Source: JAUMBM01 sp964441755 (lineage in GTDB: Bacteria > Bacteroidota > Bacteroidia > Chitinophagales > Saprospiraceae). From it: 34,244 nucleotides of DNA. The notes beneath the pieces were generated by a model that saw nothing but the letters and a program-made list of their open reading frames with translations, did not search any database and was not told the DNA's origin. A program made the translations under genes and the position numbers. The stretch is from contig CAYTVG010000029.1 of assembly GCA_964441755.1 (NCBI GenBank), forward strand, positions 1 through 34,244, in the 5' to 3' direction. Positions 23,481 through 32,700 of the stretch are shown one piece after another. The number at the start of each line of letters is the position of its first letter. Within the stretch, counting starts at the first letter, position 1.

Positions 23481-23706
23481 CTCACAGAAAGATGAAGGCG
23501 GGGAGGGGGGAATCCCCGCCCTCATACGGACTGTGTTGCGTGTGCTCTGTGAAGAAGACTCACAGAAAGATGAAGGCAGGGAGGGGGAACCCTGCTACAT
23601 ACGGACTGTGTTGCATGTGCTCTGTGAAGAAGACTCACAGAAAGATGAAGGCAGGGAGGGGGAACCCTGCTACATACGGACTGTGTTGTGTGTGCTTCTG
23701 TGAAGA
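23481..23706 (+). repeat. Three tandem ~75-bp repeats with conserved hairpins
   Basis: Units start at 23,481 (78 bp), 23,559 (75 bp) and 23,634 (about 73 bp). Each begins CTCACAGAAAGATGAAGGC and ends CTCTGTGAAGAA. Inside is a hairpin: unit 1 pairs GCGGGG with CCCCGC, while units 2 and 3 pair GCAGGG with CCCTGC, a compensatory change. An outer stem CACAGA/TCTGTG can close each unit. The structure is therefore conserved beyond the sequence. This suggests a structured RNA or REP-like element rather than coding sequence, although one frame stays open across all three units. Confidence 0.75.
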
Positions 23707-24061
23707 ACAAAACATAAGGGGGTAAAGAGATTTTATCTCCTTGGTTTGCTCACTTCTGAGTATCACACGCTATTCTTTTGCAGACTTCAATTACCTCGCA
23801 GTGCAATTCTGATGTGAAGACTCGGGAATGAATCCCGGACTGATATCAACATGTACGTGCAATAGTACCTGATTCTGAAATCAAATCTCGTACTTAATCG
23901 AATATTTTGCGTTATTGGTGGGTGGACAAAAAAGTGGACAAAAAACAATAAATTGATTTTTAAATATATAAGTATATTAAATAAAACTTATTTGTTTTTT
24001 TACCTGACTTGTTGTCCTGAGTAGAGAAGTCATTTGGGATATTGTCAATGATGACTGACGG
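23707..24061. other. Intergenic region without a recognised gene
   Basis: No gene is supported. It includes a small hairpin (CGGGAATGAATCCCG, about 23,823-23,837), a direct repeat GTGGACAAAAAA at about 23,922-23,945 and a very AT-rich stretch (23,945-24,000). The repeat next to AT-rich DNA could be a recombination or attachment site, but nothing proves it. Confidence 0.35.
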
Positions 24062-24598
24062 TCAGCTTCTGCTGCGTGCGTAGTGTAGCTGACACAGACC
24101 TGATGCATAGCTGCGGGCAGATAAAAGCTGTAGTGAAAGTAGATTTCGTCCATTTTCAAACAGTCGGATTCCGTCTCCAAGCAGGATGGGAACAATCGAG
24201 AGGACAATCTCGTCAATTAGGTCGTTGCATAGCAAGTGGTGAATAATGGAGGCACCACCATCGCAAAAAATATGCCCGGCTGTACCGCCTTCTTTTAGCT
24301 GTTTGACCAAAGTCATCAGATCGCCTGTAAAAAAGGAGGTTTTGCCAATGTCAGATTTGGGTGTGTGTGTGATAACATAGGTGGTTTTGTCGGGATGGGG
24401 CACACCTCCAATCTGCCGAAAAACCCAGTCAAAGGTTCTGCGGCCCATTATGACGGTGTCAATGCTTTCCATAAAATGGGTGTAGCCGTAATCTTCACCT
24501 TCTCTTTGTACGGCATCCAGAAAGCTGAGGTCGTCACCAGGACCGGCGATAAAGCCATCGAGGCTGCTGGCAATATAGAGGATAAGTTTTTTTGCCAT
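24062..24598 (-). CDS. Dihydrofolate-reductase-like (RibD C-terminal domain) protein
   Basis: A 178-residue single-domain protein of the RibD_C/DHFR-like family (YyaP/YwjB type). Motifs: LYIASSLDGFIAGPGDDLSFLD (start), VIMGRRTFDWV (about 50-60), TTYVITHTP, HIFCDGGASIIHHLL (about 108-122) and IVPILLGDGIRLF (about 137-149), matching the NADPH-binding fold. These proteins are presumed NADPH-dependent reductases; the substrate is usually unknown. It is transcribed alone, with the AraC remnant upstream on the same strand. The last few residues (ARSRS) look variable. Confidence 0.88.
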   Translation of the reverse strand: MAKKLILYIASSLDGFIAGPGDDLSFLDAVQREGEDYGYTHFMESIDTVIMGRRTFDWVFRQIGGVPHPDKTTYVITHTPKSDIGKTSFFTGDLMTLVKQLKEGGTAGHIFCDGGASIIHHLLCNDLIDEIVLSIVPILLGDGIRLFENGRNLLSLQLLSARSYASGLCQLHYARSRS

Positions 24599-24887
24599 GG
24601 GGGTAGTTTTTGTAAAAAGTATGCCACATACCGGCTTTTGGGGGCGCTATGTCCACCGGAGCGCAGGCAAATATAAGCGCTCATTCAGGAATTTTTTCCG
24701 GAGAAATAAACGAGCCGCTGTTGCGCTATGCTGGTTGCATGGACATCACCGCATGACGGAATGAGCGCATATTCGGGATTATCTGTCAAAGACATAAGCA
24801 TCTCGTTTTGGGCTCGGTGAGCAAGTCCCGAATAAATTCTGCCTGCCCTCCGGGGACAGAAGGTCACAAAGGTCTGTTATCCGGTTA
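24599..24887. other. Intergenic region between the AraC remnant and the reductase
   Basis: No gene is seen in these 289 bp. The promoter of the reductase should lie here on the minus strand, but no good TAnnTTTG/TTG pair was found. Confidence 0.35.
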
Positions 24888-25046
24888 TCAGGTATAGTCG
24901 AGTGGCGATTTACCAAATCGCTGCCTGTATATTTTGAGAAAATGGCGATCGTCTTTGAGCCCGACAGCCTGCGTGATTTTTTTAAAAGATGTTTCTTCGC
25001 CGGTTTCTAACAACCTGCGGGCTTGCTGGAGGCGCATTTCAAGCCC
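24888..25046 (-). pseudogene. AraC-family regulator, C-terminal fragment cut by an IS
   Basis: Reading the minus strand from the end of the IS4-like element gives GLEMRLQQARRLLETGEETS, then FKKITQAVGLKDDRHFLKIY and RQRFGKSPLDYT with a stop at 24,888. This is the second helix-turn-helix and conserved end of an AraC/XylS regulator. The first HTH and sensor part are absent. The other side of the IS (after 26,648) shows no AraC sequence, so the 5' part was deleted as well as interrupted. Confidence 0.82.
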
Positions 25047-26647
25047 TAACTCCGCCGCGAGTTACGTAACAGGTATCCCGATGTCTTCAAAGAGCTTGGT
25101 ACTTGATTTAACAATTTCTGTATCAACCCATTGTCCGTTGACCTTAGCCTTCTTCACTAAAGAGAGGCGCTCTACAATTGAACCAATGGAGTGCTTCCTT
25201 AGCTTATTGGATGACAACAAGAGCTGGTACAGCCGGTGATGAGCCAATAGCGCAACATGATTGGCCAGCATCCAGCCTTGCAAAGTTTCTTCATTTTGCA
25301 TGTAAGTTTTATCAGCTTCCAGCACACCTTTGAAGCCATCATACATCACTTCAATTTGATTTCTGGATTTGTAGATTTGATAAATTTGCTCTGCATTTTT
25401 ACCATCTAAATTTGAAAGCAACGATAGCGTTCCAATTTGTAATTTTTTCTTTTCAAATTTTTCTATCGTGTATGTTTCAGGGTTGGAAGAAATCCTGAAA
25501 ATGAAATCTTTTTCTTCCCGTATTCGTAGTTCATCATCCAAATACAAATAGATTTTATTGTCTGCATCGGTTGGCGAAATTTCAACATACCAGATTATTC
25601 TTCTCATGTACTCGAAATATCGAGCACTCGATTTTTCGAACAACGAGATTCGATCCGTCTCTTTCACCAACGGACTGTCCCGCTTTATCGGACAAACGAA
25701 CCGAAAGCCATTGTCTGACAGGTAGGCTATATTTTTGAGTGAGTAAAAGCCCTTATCCATAATGAGTGTGCATTGAGCTACACTGCTCTCCTTCATGGTT
25801 AGTACGAACGCAGCCAACTCACGGATATTGCCTGGTACTATCCGGTAGAAAATGGGTCTTAAAGATTGATTTCCAAATGTATATAGTACATTAATCTGAC
25901 CATCGTAGTTCTTCTGGTTATTGTACCCCGGCTGGGCAATAGAGCCATTGCCGCTGCGTGAAGGCAGGTGTGTCAGGTCAATCAGCACATTCTCTCCCGG
26001 GGGGATATCCCATTGCATGAAACGAACAGCCTGCTGTCTGTTTCTGCCAACTGAGCGCAGAGCCATTGAAATATTTTTCTCAGTGAAGGTGACACCTTTC
26101 ATCGATTCTGACAACCATGAGTGATACAAGTGCAGGGGCATTTGATTGATGGGAGATTGTTTGTAAAGCCTGCAGTATGCTGCCCCTAAAATATAATGCC
26201 AGTGCTCCGGAAAACAGGCCTGCAACTGAGCACAGACGTCTCGCAAATGAAAAAGAAAAAAATGAGATAAGCCATATTCTTTGACCGATACTTCAGCGTG
26301 AAATTCAAATTTATTTTGTGATTTTTTTTTCTGGCTTTCATCCCTTCGTCTGGAAGGAATCAATTCGCCGGAGGGATTTATTTTCCCAATAATTGGACCC
26401 GTTATCTTTTTTGTTTTTTTCGTAGTTTTATCCCACTGGCTCGTCACAGCGTACAGATAGTAGTTTCCTCTGATGAGACGTAATTCTGTACCTGGCTTTT
26501 TGTGTGCAAGTGCCCACGATGGAAAATCACCCATAAAACCTGTTACGTAAATTTGATTACGTAACAGCAAAAATATAGAATTTATGCCTGAAGATCAAAT
26601 AAATATATTTTTGATCGCTCAAACATTACGTAACTGAGCGGAGTTAG
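25046..26647 (-). mobile_element. IS4/IS1634-like insertion sequence, apparently intact
   Basis: About 1.6 kb with terminal inverted repeats: left CTAACTCCGCCGCGAGTTAC, right (reverse complement) CTAACTCCGCTCAGTTACGT, with a two-base indel. They match the tip GCTAACT of the element at 6422-8148, so the two are relatives. Beyond the right end the flank is GTTTAAA; the same TTTAAAC abuts the left tip of the other element. No clear target duplication is visible, since the flanks AAGCC and GTTTA differ. Confidence 0.82.
25062..26570 (-). CDS. IS4/IS1634-like DDE transposase
   Basis: 502 codons from 26,570, but the likely start is MGDFPSWALAHKKPGTE at 26,534 (about 490 residues), by comparison with the other copy (MSLPAWVLPYKEPKTE). 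The catalytic triad is visible: Asp in VLIDLTHLPSR, Asp in LIMDKGFYSL and Glu in the Y-2-R-3-E-6-K signature YKSRNQIEVMYDGFK. The stop lies inside the left terminal repeat. No damage is seen, so it may be active. It could in principle act on the related element in this window, but the tips differ at several positions. Confidence 0.9.
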   Translation of the reverse strand: MLLRNQIYVTGFMGDFPSWALAHKKPGTELRLIRGNYYLYAVTSQWDKTTKKTKKITGPIIGKINPSGELIPSRRRDESQKKKSQNKFEFHAEVSVKEYGLSHFFLFHLRDVCAQLQACFPEHWHYILGAAYCRLYKQSPINQMPLHLYHSWLSESMKGVTFTEKNISMALRSVGRNRQQAVRFMQWDIPPGENVLIDLTHLPSRSGNGSIAQPGYNNQKNYDGQINVLYTFGNQSLRPIFYRIVPGNIRELAAFVLTMKESSVAQCTLIMDKGFYSLKNIAYLSDNGFRFVCPIKRDSPLVKETDRISLFEKSSARYFEYMRRIIWYVEISPTDADNKIYLYLDDELRIREEKDFIFRISSNPETYTIEKFEKKKLQIGTLSLLSNLDGKNAEQIYQIYKSRNQIEVMYDGFKGVLEADKTYMQNEETLQGWMLANHVALLAHHRLYQLLLSSNKLRKHSIGSIVERLSLVKKAKVNGQWVDTEIVKSSTKLFEDIGIPVT

Positions 26648-26652
26648 CGTTT

Positions 26653-26694
26653 AAAAAATGTGGAGCAGAGAAGTGGGGTTTGATCTCTGCTCCA
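26653..26694 (-). terminator. Terminator of the giant surface-protein gene
   Basis: An 11-bp perfect stem (26,661-26,671 with 26,684-26,694; TGGAGCAGAGA) and a 12-nt loop, followed on the minus strand by six T residues (26,653-26,658). It lies 22 bp after the stop codon at 26,716 and just before the end of the IS element. Confidence 0.88.
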
Positions 26695-26715
26695 TTGTTG
26701 CTAAAAGGTTAACAA

Positions 26716-29700
26716 CTATCTTACCAAATATAAAAACCCGCTTCGACTCAGATTACCCCTGTCATCCAGCATCCCCTTCCAGTAGCGGCCATTGAAATAT
26801 CGTGCGAGGTGTACCCTCCAGATGTACACACCTGCAGGTACCGGTTTTCCCTGATAGGTTCCATTCCAAAATTCGTCAGGCATTCCTTCATCCGTTAGTG
26901 AACTGGACTCCCACATCAATTGACCATTGCGAGCGTAAACGGCAATGTGAAACTCGCGTAGCCCAATGCCTTTGGGCTGGAAGATATTTTTCTCCGGCTC
27001 ACTTTCATCGTCCGGTTCAAATATATTGGGAATGTACAGTCCTCCTAAAGTATCAAGATCAATCAGTAGGTACGCAGTATCAGGGCATCCGTAGCTATTG
27101 GTCACCCAATGGGCAACCAGTTTGTCAAAACTTGACAGGAAACGATGTACTGGATTTTGCTCAGTAGAACTGCTACCGTCATCAAAATTCCAACCGAAAG
27201 TGATAGCATCCGGAGATGATGTATCCGTAAACGCAAAAGTTGTAGGCAGCTCATCCGCTAGCTCTTCGTATTCAAAAGCAGCTACCGGACTTGGATAAAC
27301 CCTGATGAGGGGATCACGGATGAGGGTATCCGTGCATCCGCTAGGGTTGCCGACAACGAGCATGACGCTGTACGTGCCGGTATCCAGCAGACGTTCAGGT
27401 ACCCAGTCACTACTGGTATAGCCGTCTGAAAAATACCAGCTGGCATCGTCAGCGAACAGAGAGTTGTTGAAAAGCAGTAGGGGCTCAATTGCACACCCTG
27501 TGTCATTATCAACGGCAAAGTCAGCAATGGGTTCTTCATAAATGGTAATGGTATCCGTATACAGATTTTCACATAAAAATTCATTGCGTACGCGCATCTC
27601 AATCTGATAATCACCGGCCACAGGATAATCGGTACATGGGTCTGTATCTGTCGACATCTCACCATTGCCAAAGTTCCAACTGTACGCAAATGCTCCAATA
27701 CCTGTATCCTCAAAACATACAGTCACAGGAACACCACAAGGCCTGTCAAGGCTGACCGAAAAATCTGGCGAAGGGGTTGGATACACCTGTACAAAGGAAA
27801 AACTGGTATCGTGTTCACATGCATATTCGTCAATGGCTGTCAGCGTAATGCTATAGAATCCCGTTTGATTGTAGACATGACTGCCCGGAGATGCGCCAAC
27901 TGTCTGGTTGCCATCTCCGAAGTACCATCTGTAATACAGAGCCCCCTGTGATTGGTTGGTGAAATAGGCTGTATGTGGCGGACAACCAAATGTAGAGTCA
28001 ACATCAAAGGCTGCTGTAGGAATTTGACGTACAAAAACAGAGTCTGTGTAGGTTCCGGGGCAGCCCGTACCAATCCCGTATCCGGTTAAGGTTACATTAT
28101 ACCAGCCGCCCAAATCAAATACATGTGTGGCATTGGTCATCTCAGACATTCCTCCGTCACCAAAGTCCCACATGAAACCGGCTGCATCAGTCGAAGTATT
28201 GGTGAAAAACACGGTATCTCTGGCGCAGCCAACAGGGGAAACGTCAAATGATACCGGAGGTATTGGATACACGGTAATAGGAACAGTCATACTGTTGACG
28301 CTGCATCCGTTGTCGGCTACAAGAGTGACCTGATAGAGGGTAGCAGTATCGCCAGTTGCATAAAAAGTGTAGGTAGGATCCTCTTCCGTAGAGGTGTCCC
28401 CGTTACCGAAAAACCAGTTGTAGATGATATTGGAATCAGGCGCAGTGGTATTGTTGAAAAATAAGGTAAAGGGCTCACAGCCAAAGTTAACCGGTATGCT
28501 GAAAAACGGGCGTATTGAGTCAGGGAGTACGGTTATAGTCTGTAATACACTGTCGGTACCACATTCGTTTGTGGCGATGAATAAAACATCATAGTACTCA
28601 TTATCCACACCTTCTGCCCTGAAGATATTGGCCGGGGGTATAGAATCAGTTGAATACAACTGCCCGTCAATATACCAGGCATAAGTGTCTGGCAGACCCC
28701 GGGACAGATTGTTAAAGCTAATAGCTAAGGGGGTACAGCCGATGATTTGACTGAAGAAAGGTCGTGCCAGGGGCTTAGGGTAGACAAGAACAGAGTCTGT
28801 AGCCAGGTCATTACCACAGTGGTTGGTCGCCAGTAGCTGTACGTAGTACAGGGTGTCTTCTAACCCTTGCGAATAAAAAACCGTAGGAGGTTGCTCCTGA
28901 TTGCTGCTCTCCTGATTACCAAAATTCCAGACATACCGGACGAATTGGTATCCAATGGTAGTATTGGTAAATGTGACCGGTAAAACAGCACATCCTTGGC
29001 TGGTATCTTTCTCGAAAGAAGCTTCCGGTGGCCCTGAAACATACACGGTTCGCAGGGTAGAGTCTACACAGCCATATAGAGATGTTGCATACAGACGTAC
29101 ATCGTGATCTCCCGTACTGCCAAAAGCATGTGAAGGACTGATTTGTGTATAGCTGTTACCATCGTCAAAATGCCATAAGTAGGTGTCTCCGCCAACGGTG
29201 GTATTTTCGTATATCGCTGCTACATTGATACACAAGCTGTCCGTTACACTGAAGTCCGGAACCGGCAGTGGACGAACAAAAACGCGGAAAGTATCCGATC
29301 CGATACAGTCTGTAAAGGGTAGCTGATAGTAGTATGTGATGGTATAACTGCCGCTGGTGTTAAGACCTGCAGGACTAAATATCCCGGATGGATCGATAAT
29401 GCCGGGCCCTTCATACCAACCACCTCCGGGCATCCCTCCGGTTAGTTGTACGCTGTCTGCCGAAATGCATATGTTTACGTCAGCGCCCCCTTCCACAAAA
29501 CTCATATCGATCACCAAAACTTCCTTTTGCTCATTTACTACGCATATCCCATTTTCATAGGTGTAAGTCACATTTACGGTCGTCAGCGGCCCTGTTACTG
29601 TGATTGCAGCAGGGTCGAAAAGTCCGTTGCCAGGGGGAATAATGCCCGGACCTGACCACAGTCCACCCGGTGGGGTTGCGCTGTACAGTGACATCACGCC

Positions 29701-32700
29701 TTCCGAAAGACAGAAAGTGTCTGTAGGACCCAAATCCATCAGGGGAATGGTATCAATGATGAATTCGTCTGAAGCTTCTGCCATTCCGCAGATGTTAAAC
29801 ACCTCAAGGTTGTAAGTGAAGCTTCCGGGGCCTTGATAACAAATACTGTCAGGAGCAAAATCGTTGCTGAATTCGATACTACCTCCCGGAAAATTCCATG
29901 CAACACTATCTACTGCGGCAGTACCAGTGCTGTAGTCAGCAGGTGGTGACAGGCATACAGTTTCGCAAAAACGGTCATAGTCGGGAAGCGTTACCGTCGG
30001 TGGCAACAAGATTTTTACGGTGTCTGTCCAATACGCGGGTGGACATACGCCACTGGCATTGAATAAGGTTAGTTTGACTACATAACTGCCACTCTCCGTA
30101 AAAGTGAATGCAGGTGAGGCAGCTGTTGCATTGAAAGCTACACTGCCTGGATTACTTCCGCCAATGCTCTCAATACTCCAATTATACGATTGGTCATCTC
30201 CGGCCGATTGATTGGTAGCAGTGACTTGGTATGGCACAGAACAGCTGAAATTGCCGCTTAAACTAGCCTGTGCAATCAGCGGTTCCAGTATTCTGAATGT
30301 CTGACAGGCTTGTGCTGAATCACAACGGTTGTAGACAGTAACACATACATCATAGCTGCCGGGCATCCCATAGGCAATGTTTTCAGGGTAAAACGCTGTT
30401 GAAAAGGAAGGATTTGCACCGGCAAATGTCCACCGAACAGAGTCCATGTACGAAAGAAGAAGCGTATAGTCTGGTAATGGACTAATGGTCTCACTCGCAC
30501 AAAAATCGGCAATGGGCGCAAGACTTACCCCCGGTGCTGCTGTGAGATGTATGTCTTCTTCCCAATAGAGGAAACCACATACCTCATTCCCAATTTCTGC
30601 CGTTAAGGTGTAATCGCCTGTCGGACCATTGAAGCCAATGGTTGGACTTCGATCGTTGGTTTGCTGAATCGTCACTCCTGCGGAAGGAGATACCTCCCAA
30701 CTGAATGTTAAACCTGTACCGGTTGAGTTATTGTCGACCATGATAGATGTCCCCGTACATAAAGTATCTCGATCTACGGTAATGTCAATCTGTGGCGCCT
30801 CCAAAATGTTGAAAGTCCTGCATGCTCTACTCGAATCGCAAAGATTATAGGCCGTAACGCAAACTTCAAAGTTTTGACCTGTGGTGTTCAATGTAAGCTG
30901 ACCTGGATTTAGCGTCGTCGAACTTGCAGGAATACTACCCTCCGGGAAAGTCCAGCGTATAGAGTCTACGAAAGTAGTATCTATATCTATCGTCGCCATT
31001 GGGGTGAATGTGGCGCTACCGCAAAAATCCGGTATATCGGCGAGCGAGACGACCGGTGGCCTTGTGACACGCAGGGTGGTATCCCAGGTTACACCTTCAC
31101 AGACAGGGTTGGTTATCTGAACGCTGATCTGGTAGTTGCGAATTTCAGCACCCGGAGGTATGTTGATGGTCGGGGAAACAGCATTGTTGGCGGGAGAGAA
31201 AGTAAGCCCTGCCGGAGATGCAGACCAGTTAAAGGAAAGGCCGTCCCCGCTGCTCTGGTTGTTGACGGTTACCGTCTGCCCGAGGCAGACGGTATCGCGG
31301 TCAGTGGTGATATTAACTACCGGCCCCTGCAGGATGCTGAAAGTAGTACAAGCCTGGTCTTGTCCGCAGGCATTGAAAGCGGTGACGCATACCTGAAAAT
31401 CCTGACCTGTGGTGTTGAGTATTACCTGCCCCGGCACAAGAGAAGTCGAGGTTGCCGGAATACTGCCCGGAGGAAAAGTCCAGCGCACAGAGTCAATAAA
31501 ATCGGTTGGTATACCCCAGGTTGCGACCGGGTTAAAAGTTGCCGACTCACAAAAATCCGGGATAGAGTCCAGCGAGACAACTGGCGGCCTTGAGACGCGC
31601 AGGGTGGTATCCCAGGTTACGCCATCACAGACAGGGTTGGTTATCTGAACGCTGATCTGGTAGTTGCCAATATCAGCACCCGGAGGTATATTGATGGTCG
31701 GGGAAACGGCGTTGTTGGCGGGAGAGAAAGTAAGCCCTTCCGGAGATGCAGACCAGTTATATGAAAGGCCGTCCCCGCTGCTCTGGTTGTTGACGGTGAC
31801 AGTCTGCCCGAGGCAGACGGTATCGCGGTCAGTGGTGATATTAACTACCGGCCCCTGCAGGATGCTGAAAGTAGTACAAGCCTGGTCTTGTCCGCAGGCA
31901 TTGAAAGCGGTGACGCATACCTGAAAATCCTGACCTGTGGTGTTGAGTATTACCTGCCCCGGCACAAGAGAAGTCGATGTTGCAGGAATACTGCCCGGGG
32001 GGAAAGTCCAGCGCACAGAGTCAATAAAATCGGTTGGTATACCCCAGGTTGCGACCGGGTTAAAAGTTGCCGACTCACAAAAATCCGGGATAGAGTCCAG
32101 CGAGACAACTGGCGGCCTTGAGACGCGCAGGGTAGTATCCCAGGTTACGCTATCACATACGGGGTTGGTTATCTGTACGCTGATCTGGTAGTTGCCAATA
32201 TCAGCACCTGGCGGTATGTTGATGGTCGGGGAAACAGCATTGTTGCCGGGACTAAAAGTGAGCCCTGCCGGAGATGCAGACCAGTTAAAGGAAAGGCCGT
32301 CCCCGCTGCTCTGGTTGTTGACGGTTACCGTCTGCCCGAGGCAGACGGTATCGCGGTCAGTGGTGATATTAACTACCGGCCCCTGCAGGATGCTGAAAGT
32401 AGTACAAGCCTGGTCTTGTCCGCAGGCATTGAAAGCGGTGACGCATACCTGAAAATCCTGACCTGTGGTGTTGAGTATTACCTGCCCCGGCACAAGAGAA
32501 GTCGATGTTGCAGGAATACTGCCCGGGGGGAAAGTCCAGCGCACAGAGTCAATAAAATCGACAGGTATACCCCATTCTGCGACCGGGTTAAAAGTCGCCG
32601 ACTCACAAAAATCCGGGATAGTGTCCAGGGAGACGACCGGTGGCCTTGAGACGCGCAGGGTAGTATCCCAGGTTACGCCATCACAGACAGGGTTGGTTAT

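Noticed and set aside
23481..23706. Possible CRISPR array
   Set aside because: The whole ~75-bp unit is conserved with no variable spacers, there are only three units, and no cas genes are present.
23492..23725. 77-codon open frame with a 25-residue repeat (MKAGRGNPATYGLCC) across the tandem repeats
   Set aside because: The open frame follows from the 75-bp period being a multiple of three. Unit 1 is three bases longer, the paired hairpin changes point to structure, and no family or start signal supports a protein.
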